DNA of 64,000 nt from Duncaniella dubosii. Its GTDB lineage: Bacteria; Bacteroidota; Bacteroidia; Bacteroidales; Muribaculaceae. Shown here piece by piece: positions 18,122 through 29,500 of this stretch (its first letter is position 1; every line of letters starts with the position of its first letter). The position numbers and the translations under genes are program-made. The notes under the pieces were generated by a model. It made no database searches. It saw only the letters and a list, made by a program, of their open reading frames with translations, and was not told where the DNA came from. The stretch spans positions 62,001 to 126,000 of the forward strand of contig NZ_CP039396.1 in the NCBI RefSeq assembly GCF_004803915.1. Reading direction: 5' to 3'.

Positions 18122-19462
18122 TCACTTCTTCACGTAACGAATTGCATTGGCAGGCATATTCTCACCGTCATGGCCGAAACTTTTCATTGCATCATGCGGC
18201 TCTATCGTCACCTTTGATTCATCGAGTTTCGAACGGTCAAGCCCGAAAACTTCAATGAAAAAGTCATAGACAGCATTGCGCTTGCTCGGGCCGAAGTCAT
18301 GACCTTCGTTCGGGAGATGGATATTCGAGACCTCATCCTTTGCGCCATAGAATCCATAGACACGCTGAAGATAGGGATATTCATTTTCAGGCACAATATT
18401 GGTCCAGTCCTTGCCGTCGGAAACAATGCACATCGGACGTGGAGCGAAAGCGGCTGCAAGCTCGGCATTGGTAGTACCACCGCCGGCACGCATTATAGGC
18501 ATACCGCTTTCACACGGACAGCCGCCATCGAAATAAGATGACAGGCTCACCACCGGACATGAAGCTGTATAGCGCGGGTCGATAACCGACAGGAGCACAG
18601 ACTGCGAACCGCCGCCCGAACCACCGTTGACACCGACGCGTGTAGAGTCCACATCCTTGCGGGCAATCATGAAATCGAGTATCGAGATTCCATTGAGAGC
18701 TTGTATGACATGAGCTTCAGGTTTGTGATGACCTTCGCCACCAACCTGCAAAGCGGATTCACCCCATCCATAAAGGTCATAATCCACACATATAGCTCCC
18801 ATACGCGCAAGTGAGGCAAGGCGCTGCTGCTGAGCGTCGTTGTAACGGCCGTTGCCGAAATGTCCGTTCGGACAGATAATCAGCGGGTGCTTGCCTTTTG
18901 AATCAGGAGCATAAATCGAACCGCACACATAGAGACCCGGAAGAGTTTCAAGATAGAAATTCTGAACGGTATATCCGTCAAATTTACGCACTTTCGAAAA
19001 GACCGGTCTTGCTTCGACACGCTTTGCAAGCGCATCGTCAATGGTAAGAAGCTCACGGACTTCCTGACGGATAGAGTCTCGTCTCGCTTCCCAAGAATCC
19101 TTGTCGGAATAGAGCGAATTGAGCCATGCAACCATCTTGCGACCATCGGCTTCAGTGCGACGCGGATATTCATAACGTTTCAGTTTATAAGTCTTCTCAT
19201 TCTGCTTCACGAACTTAAAGTCAAACGGCATAAGCACATTGGCCAGAGATTCCTCTACCGAATACGGACGGATACGAGAGTCGGCATACGGTAGTACAAG
19301 ACCGGTAGTATCAATGTCATATTTCAATTTGACCTGAAAACGTTCGCTTATCTCTGTGAGCACTTCTCCCAAAGGACGGCGGAACTGGTTTTCATAATTA
19401 TTCTGAGCCATTGCCGGCATGGCTGCAAGCGCCATGCCGAAAATGATAGTTGCTGATTTCAT
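18122..19462 (-). CDS. Secreted alpha/beta-hydrolase esterase with STN-like N-terminus
   Basis: This 446-residue secreted enzyme is most likely a pectin esterase acting on RG-II. A signal peptide (to about residue 19) is followed by an STN-like small domain (about 27-97: RPLGEVLTEISERFQVKLKYD, then YSVEESLANVL). An alpha/beta hydrolase domain occupies about 155-415. The catalytic triad appears to be Ser282 in NGGSGGGSQ, Asp349 in VSDGKDW, and His388 in EGHDFGP. It is the last gene of operon B, three bases after GH78. In the B. thetaiotaomicron RG-II locus an alpha/beta hydrolase in this position (BT1017) was shown to be a pectin methylesterase; the match here is by position and fold. An acetyl esterase is the alternative. 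Confidence 0.75.
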   Translation of the reverse strand: MKSATIIFGMALAAMPAMAQNNYENQFRRPLGEVLTEISERFQVKLKYDIDTTGLVLPYADSRIRPYSVEESLANVLMPFDFKFVKQNEKTYKLKRYEYPRRTEADGRKMVAWLNSLYSDKDSWEARRDSIRQEVRELLTIDDALAKRVEARPVFSKVRKFDGYTVQNFYLETLPGLYVCGSIYAPDSKGKHPLIICPNGHFGNGRYNDAQQQRLASLARMGAICVDYDLYGWGESALQVGGEGHHKPEAHVIQALNGISILDFMIARKDVDSTRVGVNGGSGGGSQSVLLSVIDPRYTASCPVVSLSSYFDGGCPCESGMPIMRAGGGTTNAELAAAFAPRPMCIVSDGKDWTNIVPENEYPYLQRVYGFYGAKDEVSNIHLPNEGHDFGPSKRNAVYDFFIEVFGLDRSKLDESKVTIEPHDAMKSFGHDGENMPANAIRYVKK

Positions 19463-19465
19463 CTG

Positions 19466-22226
19466 TTACTTTATTTTTGAAGAAAAGGTATATTTACCGG
19501 ATTTGACAGTCTTTGCCTGAGTTTCACCCGGAATAATCACGTCTGCCGACACATTGGCCGGAAGAGTCAAATCCAAAGTAAAATCGTCGCCATTGCGTCG
19601 CCAATCGACCTCAACGTCGCCGTAGAGGGTAGCGGTACGTCCTCTGACACTCGTCAGGTCACCCACAACCGAAGGCTCGATTATGAGATGCTGCATTCCG
19701 GGACGGCTCTCGTCAATCCTGATTCCTGCAAGCGAACGGAAAAGCCATTCGTCAATCTGCCCCATCATGAAGTGATTCCATGACGAACCCTGACGGGGAT
19801 CCCACTGCTCGGTGAGCGTCGTAGCTCCGAACTGAAGCTGGAAACCATAGCCCGGAGTGTCGTAATGGTTATGCATTCTATACATGATTGAGTCAAGACC
19901 GTTGTCGGCAAGAGCACGGAAGAGATAGCGGTTACCGACGTCGCCTGTGGTAAGGCGCACGCCGTGCTCACGGATGTCGCCGACAAGATTATCAAGCACA
20001 GCCTGTTTCTTGTCTTCAGGAATCATGCCGAGGAAAAGCGGAAGGGCGTTTGAGGTCTGGCTACCCGTACCATAGTCGGATGTAGCCGGATCAAAATATT
20101 TCTTGTTAAACGCATCGTGCACCTTGTCAGCAATGGCCTGATAGCGCGCTGCATCATCCTTCTTGCCAAGCAGCTCGGCAGCCTTTATGACGTGGATAAG
20201 ATCCATGTAATAATGAGCCGATGCGACAAGGCCGACAGGCGTGTTGCGCGAGAAGCCTGCACGGAAATCACCATAGTCATACCAGTCGCCGAGACCGAAG
20301 TCTATCAGATTGCCGTCTGCACGAGTGCCGAGATAGTCGACATAGGCAAGCATATTGGGATAGTATTCACGTATAAGACTGTCGTCGCCATAAGCTTCGT
20401 AGTACATCCACGGAGCAATAATCAATGTAGCTCCCCATTCGGGTGACTCGGCGAAATCATCCATACCCGGGCCTTCAAACACAACATATTGCGGGGCGAC
20501 AGTCGGCACCATGCCATCGGCTCTCTGGCTGTCAGCTATATCGCGGAGCACCTTCGGATAATACGACGTGAGGTCGTAGTTATACAAAAGCCCCGGCCGT
20601 TTAGATGAACCTGCTCAAGCCATCCGAGCTTCTCGCGGTGCGGACAGTCGGTAAACACTGACTGCATATTACTCCTGACAGCATTGCGTATAAGACTATG
20701 GGCGGCTGTCAACACTTCGCTTGAACATTCAAACTCTCCGCCTTCAGAAGCCGAGTTATAGATGAAACATGATTTGATGTCCTCGATGACAGGCAACCCT
20801 TCAGGATTCGGTTCTCCGGCAAAGACCGCACCCTCGACCTGTATGTAGCGGAAACCGTAGTATGAGAAACGTGGATGCCACGTCTCCGGTTTGTCGCTGC
20901 GGAGTGTGTACGTGTAGTAATGCTGACGGCCGGTCTGTCGCTGATTGGCGGCATTATCGTCAGTGATACTTTCACCTACGACCATCGTAACTTTCTGACC
21001 CGGCTTGCCCTTGAGCGTGATTTCTGGGAATCCGGCAAGATTCTGTCCCATATCAAGAAGAATGGCAGAAGGATCGATGGTCCGCTTTGTAGCCTTGTTT
21101 CCCTTCTCAATTTCATCGGCAGTCAGCTTATGACGGCTTTTGACCGGAAAACGTTCCATAATCTTCACAGGAGGCGCAAGCTGAGGAGTCAGTTTGCCTT
21201 TAGGTGACTGCTGCACTACTACAGGATGCCATTTGCTGTCATCGAAACCGGCTTTATCCCATCCCGGCTGTTCAAGACGCGCGTCATAGTTCTCTCCTCC
21301 ATAAATTGAATGGAAAGTAATCGGGCTTAGGTCATATTTCCAATTGTCGCCTGTCTCTATGATTTCTGACGAGCCGTCGGTATAGCGCACAAGCATCTTA
21401 ACCCATAAGGTCTCAGGACCGAAACCAATCTGAAGTTTGCTGTAACGGTTACCGCGCACCACATTATAGAAACCGTTACCGAGCAAAACACCCATAGCGT
21501 TCTCGCCGGAATGGAGCATGTCGGTAACATCATAGGTGTTGAAATAGACAGTCTTGTCATAATCGCTCCAAAGCGGAGTGAACTCACCATCACCGACTTT
21601 CTCGCCATTGAGTGAAAGTTCATAGTGCCCGAGACCGCAGACATAGACTGTCGCATCAGCAATCTTTTTCGGCAAATCGAATTCTGTGCGGAGTATGATA
21701 CTGCGCGATGCCATTGAGTCGACACGCTCCCAAGCTTCCTTCACTTCAGGTTTCTTCCATTTGTCGTAAGTATAATTGCGACCGTCAGGGAGATTTGCCT
21801 GCTCATAGCTGACAGCGCCGATCCATTTCCCATCAAGAAACTTGCTGTCGGGGGCTATGCGGAACTCAGCAGGATTGCTCCATGCCGATGCCTTGCCCTT
21901 CTCGTCCCAGACCTTCACACGCCAGTAGTAGCGTGTCATCGGTTCGAGACGCGGCCCGGAATAGGCCACAAGCTGGCTCTGTGGAGATTTAATTTTGCCA
22001 GAATTCCATACCTTGGAAGTTTTCTTACCGTCACGCGTGAAGAGCTCAATCTGATAAGCAGACTGCATCGTCCGTTGTCGCCTTTGAGCTGCCAACCGAA
22101 ACGTGGGGTATCGGTGTCGACTGCTAAAGGAGTGTCGGTCATTTCGCATGTCATCCTGCCGACCTCGATTCCCCTTAACGGGAGCGAGGCCAGCAGAAGA
22201 ATTGCCATATAAAGTATTCGCTTCAT
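19466..22226 (-). CDS. GH78 alpha-L-rhamnosidase (two frameshifts)
   Basis: This secreted rhamnosidase is read in three pieces. The first 52 codons (signal peptide MKRILYMAILLLASLPLRG, then MTDTPLAVDTDTPRFGWQLK) stop matching near 22072-22073; one more G restores GDNGTMQSAYQIE. The second break is near 20590-20600, where a fifth G in the GGGG run restores NGRGLLYNYDL. Joined, the protein is 920 residues: an N-terminal beta-sandwich, a carbohydrate-binding sandwich (VYVCGLGHYELSLNG), and the (alpha/alpha)6 barrel with the acid-bearing DCPHREKLGWLEQ. A C-terminal sandwich ends it. That acid motif is the DCPHREK variant rather than DCPQRDE. It stands between the GH143/GH142 gene and the esterase, the place of BT1019 in B. 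thetaiotaomicron as I recall it. Confidence 0.85.
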
Positions 22227-22244
22227 ATAATTCTGTATTGATGA

Positions 22245-25200
22245 TTAGAGGACATCCTTGCAGACAAGACGCTCAAGCGACGGTGCATGGCCGACTTCCT
22301 TGCCGTCGACATAGACACGCAGACCGCTGCCTTTGTGATAGCGCTGACCGTCCTTATCCCAGAGGATAGTGACATTTCGGCCATGATAGGGGACATTGTC
22401 AAGGCAGAACCAGTCCCATTCGCCTTCGGGGACAAGGGGATTGACCTCAATGGTATTGTCGTTGCGCGGGCGCAGACCGACGAGACCGGTTATGACGAGG
22501 TCGTTGAATGTCGAGTGATTATAGTAGCGGCTACGCTCCTGATCACCCTTCAGCCAATAGCCTGTAACCTCGTCGAGATACTCGCCTATATAGGGACGGC
22601 CACGATGGTGCTGCGACTCGACGTAGCGTTTCATCTGAGCGAAATAAGTGCTGTCGGTGACGACCGGATTCTCTTCGGTATTCAGATAGTTGGCAAGTGC
22701 GGTCAGAGTTTGGGCAGAGGCAAATGGCCAGATTGCACCGTCCCATTCGCATTTACCCACACCGCGCGTGCGGAATTCAGGGTGACGGCGCTCGGCAGTC
22801 GTAAGACCATAAGGAGCTGAGAAGCCATTCTCATCATTGAGCTGAAGCCAAGCCTCATCATATTTACCCTTGTCGGGAAGATTGAAATACCAAGGAATAT
22901 AGCCGATGGCCTCGCGTGCCTGTGCGCAAGTGTCGCCTCTGACTGTCTCAAAGAAGGCGTGATCCTTATTCCATAGACGTGACTGCACAAGTTTTTTGAT
23001 TTCTTCAGCTTTCTTCTCGTAAAGTTCCTGTTCATCCTTCTTGCCAAGCTTTTCAGCTATGGAGGCAAGAGCCTTGGCATTGCCATACATATAGGAGTTT
23101 ATGGTCGGGCGCGCATATTTCTTCTTGCGGCCGCCGCTGATGCTTTCCTCCATACCGTCCTGCACATCGCCCTGCCAGTACAGTCCGTTTGGCAGACGGT
23201 GTTGCTCTTCCCATCGGGCATATTCGGCCTTCAGGTCAGGATACATCTTGGCGAGTGCGTCAAGATCACTATCGACAAGGTAACGGTTATAGACTGCATC
23301 AGGATTCCACGAGCTGAACTTCATCATCTTGGCCATAGGCTGACCGTCGTTGCCATGATACCATGTGTTGATGATGCCGTCGAGATACTTAGGGTCGCGC
23401 AGCCAGCGGCTTTCATAGATATGATGGCCGATGGCACATGCAATCAGGTTGTATTTGTCTGCATAGCTACGATCAACGAGGAATTCCGTCATTCCATAGC
23501 CTACAGGAGTATTCTTGATGTGCTTGCGCAGAGTCCACCAACGGTAATAATACATCTCTTCCATATCCTTGTCGGGACATTCGAACAGAGGTATGTTTTC
23601 CTTCATCCACTCCGACGATTCCGAATTGGGAATTGCCTGTGCGATGTTCTCATCCTCCATGTCATTGAAATAATCGGCATGATGTGAAAAATCATCGTAT
23701 TTCAAGACAGATGCAGTGCCGTCAATGTCACGCGACGAGCTCTTGAAGTTTGCGATACGGTAGACGGCCTCCTTGTCTACGTCATTGGCACGGAGCATGT
23801 CGTTGTGCTGGTCGGCCTCAGTATCGACATTGGGGAAATTAGAGTGTGGACCTGTGCGGAATACCACGCGCTCAACCTCCTTGACAGGAGCGAAAAGCAT
23901 TCGTGTAGTCTTCTTTTCTCCGTTGATATAGACTGTCGAATTGCGGTTGTCGAGCGAAAGGTCGACTTTCACATGATATGGCTTTCCGGGTTCGTAGTTG
24001 AGGATTTTGCCGTAGCGCGCTCCACCCTTCGAACGGAATTCTCCTTCCGGCGTGAGGTCAAGACGTGCGCAGGCTGTTCCCTCGTCATCAACGAACTCGA
24101 TTAGCAGGTTGCCATAATCGTTTTGATCGGCCATAAGGTCAAACTCGACAGAAAGCTCACGTGTCGGCGGAATCTTTCGTTCCACTTTCGATATGTCAAA
24201 CGGATCTTTGTCCGCAAGAGTCAGCCATGTTTTCCCATCTTTCTCCTGAAGCGAAACGGGAGCCCATACGGGTGAATAGATGTTCCACATCGTGAGATCG
24301 GAAAGCGACTTGAAATTGCCGAAATTCTCATCGGCATGTCCCGTAGCCACAAGCTCGACAGGGACAGGCACGCGTGCCACCCACATGTCTTCTTTACCGA
24401 CGCTGTATGTCACCCAAAGGTCACCGTCGGGAGGATTCCCGTTGCCTTCCTGAATGCCTCTCACATATTGCGGACCGAACGACTTGTATTGGCCGGCATA
24501 GCGCATAGGCGGCACTTCACCGTGAACAAGATTAAGCGTAGTGTAGTCAAGACCGTCGGAACTGAGGGAGATTGCGAGCGGCCAACGGAATTCCGATGGA
24601 TTATATACGGTGGCATAAGTGCCGTCGCTCAGTTTCTGTCCCCAGATTTTCGCGTTGCTGTTGACAAATCCTTTGGCGCGCTCCACAGGCTCGGCCCATG
24701 TATTGCCTCCGTCTTTGCTCACAGAAGTCAACGCATGTTTCCAGAGTGATGCTATGTCACCGTTGGGGAGCGTGTACCAGCAGAATGCCTTGTATGGTTT
24801 TGCAAGAGGAATCATCGGATCGTTGCGGTCGGCCTCCTCGACCCACTGCATGCGGTAAAGCGGATTGGCGATGATTTCCTCACAAGCTTCACGAAAACCC
24901 TTGTCCTTACTTTTCTTATAGTTGGGATAATTTGTATTCTTCTCGTTGAAGTCGTGATTGTAGTAGATAAAATATATCGGGCCGAACGAGCCGTCCTTAT
25001 AGATCTCACGTACCACGCGTCCGATTCCGTTGCCGTCGTTTGGATCATCCTTGTGATGAAGGGCGATACCATAGTTGCCGATTGCAAGCAGACGGCCTGA
25101 TTTCGACACATAGAATCCGACACGCTGGTGCATAACTGCGTCCTGACCTGAAGCTACGGCATCGATTCCTTCCTTCTTAAAACCGTCGGGGACGGGGTAG

Positions 25201-25568
25201 ACAGGGAAAAGAATCTGAGGAGCACTCCAGTTGTAACCGTCTTCGGAGGTCTGGAGCAGAGTGCGGCCTCCGCCTACGTGTTCGTCGACCGGATTGGAAA
25301 GATAGTGCATGTAGAACTTGCCGTTCCAGTATGCCATCATCGGCTGATGATTGTAGGTCCAGCCGTTATCGTTCGGCGAATAGAGGTCATAGCGACGGTT
25401 GGCACGCATAGTCTGGATATTGTGCACGCCGACAGCCGGCGAAAGTGCTCCGTCGTGACGGTTGGGATTCGAAAGTTTTGTCCCTGTATAATGTATGCGT
25501 TCCTCGGCAGTAAGCCCGAAGGCTGTCAGACAGGCTGCCGATACGAGGACTAATTTTGTCAGCTTCAT
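22245..25568 (-). CDS. GH143/GH142 fusion for RG-II side chain D
   Basis: This 1,107-residue periplasmic enzyme matches the architecture of BT1020, founder of GH142 and GH143. The N-terminal part (about residues 25-410) is a sialidase-like propeller with repeats such as LQTSEDGYNWS and SVSKDGGNTWAEP; in GH143 this removes the acidic sugar Dha. A beta-sandwich linker follows (about 420-620: LLIEFVDDEGTACARLDL, VYINGEKK). The C-terminal (alpha/alpha)6 domain (about 640-1,107: GYGMTEFLVDRSYADKYN, GDVQDGMEESISGG, GVGKCEWDGAIWPF) is the GH142 beta-L-arabinofuranosidase. Together they would take apart side chain D, Araf-beta-1,5-Dha. It overlaps the upstream gene by four bases (ATGA). Confidence 0.88.
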   Translation of the reverse strand: MKLTKLVLVSAACLTAFGLTAEERIHYTGTKLSNPNRHDGALSPAVGVHNIQTMRANRRYDLYSPNDNGWTYNHQPMMAYWNGKFYMHYLSNPVDEHVGGGRTLLQTSEDGYNWSAPQILFPVYPVPDGFKKEGIDAVASGQDAVMHQRVGFYVSKSGRLLAIGNYGIALHHKDDPNDGNGIGRVVREIYKDGSFGPIYFIYYNHDFNEKNTNYPNYKKSKDKGFREACEEIIANPLYRMQWVEEADRNDPMIPLAKPYKAFCWYTLPNGDIASLWKHALTSVSKDGGNTWAEPVERAKGFVNSNAKIWGQKLSDGTYATVYNPSEFRWPLAISLSSDGLDYTTLNLVHGEVPPMRYAGQYKSFGPQYVRGIQEGNGNPPDGDLWVTYSVGKEDMWVARVPVPVELVATGHADENFGNFKSLSDLTMWNIYSPVWAPVSLQEKDGKTWLTLADKDPFDISKVERKIPPTRELSVEFDLMADQNDYGNLLIEFVDDEGTACARLDLTPEGEFRSKGGARYGKILNYEPGKPYHVKVDLSLDNRNSTVYINGEKKTTRMLFAPVKEVERVVFRTGPHSNFPNVDTEADQHNDMLRANDVDKEAVYRIANFKSSSRDIDGTASVLKYDDFSHHADYFNDMEDENIAQAIPNSESSEWMKENIPLFECPDKDMEEMYYYRWWTLRKHIKNTPVGYGMTEFLVDRSYADKYNLIACAIGHHIYESRWLRDPKYLDGIINTWYHGNDGQPMAKMMKFSSWNPDAVYNRYLVDSDLDALAKMYPDLKAEYARWEEQHRLPNGLYWQGDVQDGMEESISGGRKKKYARPTINSYMYGNAKALASIAEKLGKKDEQELYEKKAEEIKKLVQSRLWNKDHAFFETVRGDTCAQAREAIGYIPWYFNLPDKGKYDEAWLQLNDENGFSAPYGLTTAERRHPEFRTRGVGKCEWDGAIWPFASAQTLTALANYLNTEENPVVTDSTYFAQMKRYVESQHHRGRPYIGEYLDEVTGYWLKGDQERSRYYNHSTFNDLVITGLVGLRPRNDNTIEVNPLVPEGEWDWFCLDNVPYHGRNVTILWDKDGQRYHKGSGLRVYVDGKEVGHAPSLERLVCKDVL

Positions 25569-26524
25569 TTTTTATTGCTTGCTTCAATAAGGTTTTTGAC
25601 TACCGAACGCGGAGCGCGGAATATAGTGCCGTGCTTGTGGTCCTTTGGTACGCTCACACTGTCTGTAACATCAGTGAATGTCACAAAGTCCTTTGTCTTG
25701 TGGGCGCTGTAGATGAATTTTCTGTAAGTATCATAATAGATGTAGTAGTCATCTCCGACTTTGGCTACCGACGGGCCTTCGGTGAAAGACTCTGTGAACG
25801 GCTCTGAAGCAGGAGAGTAAGGACCTTCGGCCGACTTTGCAAAAGCCACCTTGATGTTGCGGTTGGGACGAGTATTGTCCTTGACCACCATCACATAGTC
25901 ATCAGTGCCACGCTTCACGAGTGTAGCGTCGATGCAGCTGAATCCCGGATCATAGAAAAGTTTCGGCTCGGAGAATGTATTGAAATCTTTTGTGGTGACG
26001 TAGTAGAGACGATGGTTGTTTTTCTCATCCTCGATGCCAACATCAAATCCGGCATCAACGACACATGAGGCGTATATGATCATGAACTGATCCTTAACAT
26101 CGTCATAGAAAAGTTCGGGCGCCCACAGATTCTGGGTAGATGCAATCGAATCCATTGCCGGAATGCGACGCTGCTCGCTCCAATTGATAAGATCCTTGGA
26201 GCTTGCATAACCGAATCCCGTATCACCCTTCCACGCAATTGTCCACACAAGGTGATAAGTGCTGTCAGGACCGACAACAATCGAAGGGTCGCGCATGATG
26301 TTCATGCCGATTTCTGGCTTGAGCCATGTGCCGGCGATACTGTCCCAGTGAATACCGTCCTCACTGTAAAGGAAGCGCAAACCTTCGTCGGCTGGTTCGT
26401 GGAACGATGTGAACATATATAAATCGTTTTCGGGCTGCGTTTCAGTCTTGTTAGCACCCGAACTACACGAATAGAGGCCAAGACCAAGCCCGACTGTCGC
26501 TATAGCTGCTGCAAATATTTTCAT
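25565..26524 (-). CDS. GH43-like five-bladed propeller lipoprotein
   Basis: This 319-residue lipoprotein (signal peptide and lipobox LYSC near residue 20) has a five-bladed propeller of the GH43/GH32 superfamily. Candidate catalytic residues are Asp in IMRDPSIV, Asp in CIDATLV, and the acid Glu in FTEGPSV, so the usual triad looks intact. Blades can be followed through GLRFLYSEDGIHWDS, GFGYASSKDLINWSE, and HRLYYVTTKDFNTF. In the B. thetaiotaomicron RG-II locus a propeller gene lies next to BT1020 as here; I do not know a settled substrate for it. An arabinofuranosidase or xylosidase activity is plausible. The ATG at 26524 starts the signal peptide directly. Its stop overlaps the GH143/GH142 start. 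Confidence 0.72.
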   Translation of the reverse strand: MKIFAAAIATVGLGLGLYSCSSGANKTETQPENDLYMFTSFHEPADEGLRFLYSEDGIHWDSIAGTWLKPEIGMNIMRDPSIVVGPDSTYHLVWTIAWKGDTGFGYASSKDLINWSEQRRIPAMDSIASTQNLWAPELFYDDVKDQFMIIYASCVVDAGFDVGIEDEKNNHRLYYVTTKDFNTFSEPKLFYDPGFSCIDATLVKRGTDDYVMVVKDNTRPNRNIKVAFAKSAEGPYSPASEPFTESFTEGPSVAKVGDDYYIYYDTYRKFIYSAHKTKDFVTFTDVTDSVSVPKDHKHGTIFRAPRSVVKNLIEASNKK

Positions 26525-26538
26525 GATGGTTAAATTCT

Positions 26539-26567
26539 GTAGGGACACGGCGACACCGCATCCCTAC
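26539..26567. repeat. REP-like imperfect palindrome between operon genes
   Basis: GTAGGGACACGGCG is followed at once by a near-complementary arm ending in GCATCCCTAC. The 29 bases form a hairpin of about 14 bp with three weak pairs in the 69-base gap between the GH78/GH33-like gene and the GH43-like gene. It resembles the short GGGAC palindromes scattered between genes in many bacteria. Confidence 0.55.
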
Positions 26568-26593
26568 TGTTGATTATTGTTGTTATGAGTTTT

Positions 26594-29500
26594 TTATAAA
26601 TCAAGTCCCGCGTATTTCACACGCTGACGACGCCACGTATATATTGCATGCAACTTGCCGTCTTTACCCTGTATGATACTCGGATAAGAATACTGACTGA
26701 CAGGGCTGTCTTCAAGCGTCATGACATTCTCCCAATGGATTCCATCGTCTGAAACGGCCACACAAAGAGGATTGCGGACACCTTTAGGTGTTCCCGGAAG
26801 AGTTGCGAAATCATTGTAGATAAGCACATGGCGACCGTCTTTGAGAGTCACGGCATCAGTTCCCGAATTATTGTTGGGCATATCGATGAGCGTGACGGGA
26901 GTCCAAGTGTCACCGTTGTCACTGCTCCAGCTTGTCGCAATCTTTGAGTTGCGTGTGCGGCAAAGAATCTGCAGACGGCCGTCGGAATGACGCAGGATGC
27001 TCGGCTGAATCGCATAGATTGGTTCGGGCTCTGTACGGTCGGTGCGTATTGCCGAATCCGAGGGAAGCGCTCCGGCTGTGTGCCACGTCTTGCCTTTGTC
27101 ATCGCTGATTTCAATCCATGCACGCCAGCCGTTGCCTTCACGGCTGCTCGGCGAAATGATACGTCCGTTGATATATTCCGGCTTATTCTTGATCGGACCA
27201 AGGATGCCTTCGGGGAGAGGCTCGCGGTCACTCCACGTTTTTCCCCCATCGGTCGACCGGACTACCCATCCGGTCCAGTCACCCACGCTTGAACCTATCT
27301 TATAGAACAGCATCAGTTCCTTTTCACCGGGAATCTGGAAAAGCACCGGATTCCAGCATGCCTTGCGGCGCGCATTGTTGATATCGCCCTTGAAATGCGG
27401 ACCGACAGGCCCGGCTGTAGCCGGAGTTGTCTCGGCGTTGATGCCTGAAAGACCTGCAAGCTTGATATTGGGGTCATTGAGATCGAATACGCCATCAGCT
27501 GCAATCATAGGCTCGCTCCATTCGGTAGCACCTTTTGGTTTACGGCATACCCAGATCACGCAATCTGGATTGCGCTCCTTTGTTCCGCCAAAAAACGAAG
27601 CCACAAGATCGCCGTTGTCAAGCTCTACGATGGTAGCGCCATGACATTCAGGGAATGAGGCGGTTTCATAGAGGAACTCGTCATTGAGAATACCTTTGCG
27701 CTTGTCGCCCAAGGAGGGATCAACCTTTATGTCAAGATTATATACTCCAGAGCCTACACTCCAGTATGAATTCAGACCTTCAGAACGCATATATTTCGCT
27801 CCCGGGGCTTTCACAGCCTTTTTGTCGGGAGTCGGGACACAAAGCACAGCCGTGGTGTTGCACGGAATCTCGACACGCCATTCTATGTGCATCGGAGTCT
27901 TGACCCAACGGCTTGCAAGCAGGCCGTAAGGTGTGCGGTAGGATGCGTTCACGCTGTCGAGCTGCTGAATCGAGAAGTCGGGTTTGAGAAGAATCTCCTT
28001 GTAGCCCGGCTTAGCAGGATTGAAACCTGCGAGATCCTGATAATACCAGTTCAGATGGTCTCCGAGCATCATGACGTGGTTGTTGCTGTTCATCTTCCGG
28101 CTGGCGGTGTCGCCGTTCCAAAGTTCCCAGATAGTAGTAGCGCCCTTTGAAATCTCGTAGCCGTAGCTCGGATAGGAAGTGTTGGAGGCAAGCATAGCCG
28201 CAACATCGCCGCGTCCGATGCGCGATAGTTCACGCATGAGCCAGTTGACTCCGATGACACCGGTAGATATATGCCCTTTGTTGGTTTCGATTATAGTCTT
28301 TATCAGATTATCGGCCACCGGCTGGCGATATTCTTCGGGCACCATGTCAAATGCGAGCGGCAGCACATTGGCTGTAGCAGTATTGTTGCCGTAGAAAATG
28401 CTGTCGGGATACAGGATATGTGGAGTCTTGACAGGCGAAGTCCCTTTCTTGACAGTCAGGAACTGCCTGTTGAAAGCATCCTTTACCTTGTCGGCATCGC
28501 TTTCCCATGCTGAAGCCTCGGCATCGAGCCCCTGTATGCGGGCAAACTTGGCCATCAGCTGACACATCTTATAATAATAAGCGGAAGCTATCAGAGTGCC
28601 GTCAGTCTTGCGGGCCGGATCCTGACTGTGGATCATATCAGGCTTTTCAGGCGGGACACACCAGTCGCCATATTTGTCGGCCGTGATAAGACCGTCCTTG
28701 TTTGTAAAATCAGTCCTGATATGGTTCATCCACTTCTTCATCGCATCATAATTGCGGATGATTGGCTGCGGATTACCGGTCTGTTCATAAATCATATCTG
28801 ACACGACGGGCAGTGTTGATGACCATGTCATATCGGAAGTGTAGTAATTATAGAACGCCGGAGCGATGTCGGGCAGACAGCCGTCCTCGCGCTGCGACTC
28901 GCGCATGTCGTCCATCCACTTGGCATACATATTGGCATTGTCGAAAAGGAAGTTTTCGCCCCATGTTCCCATGTTGTGGTCGCCTGTCCACGGCTGACGC
29001 TCGTCGCGCTGGGGACAGTCCACGGGCACACCTTTATAATTGCTGGCTATACCCCACCATGCGTTGCGGTGGATAGCATTCATGGTCTTGTTTGAGCTGG
29101 CAAAAGAGCCGTTGTCAGGAAGAGCGTCGTAAACGAACTCTGCCACGATGTCTTCCGGCTTAAGGTCCTTGACACCTGTAACCTCAACAAACTGGAAACC
29201 GTGATATGAGAACTTCGGACTCCACTTCGCTCCATTTTCAGTGCCGTTGGCTATGTAGCGGTCGGTGCTCTGCGCATGACGGAGATTCTCGACATCAAGC
29301 TGGGTGCTGTCAGGCGAGATACGCTCGGAGTAGCGGATAACGACAGTGTCGCCCTTGGCAACATCTGACACTGCTATCTTGACCCATCCGGCCATATTCT
29401 GGCCGAAATCAACCATAAAACGGTCACCGAGCTTGCGGACACTCTTGGGAGTGAGAGTTTTCATGACCTTCATGTTGGGGGCGGTATTGCCACGGAGTGT

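Noticed and set aside
26594..27750. The C-terminal propeller as a true sialidase
   Set aside because: Asp-boxes are present, but I see no FRIP motif and the context is plant pectin, which has no sialic acid.
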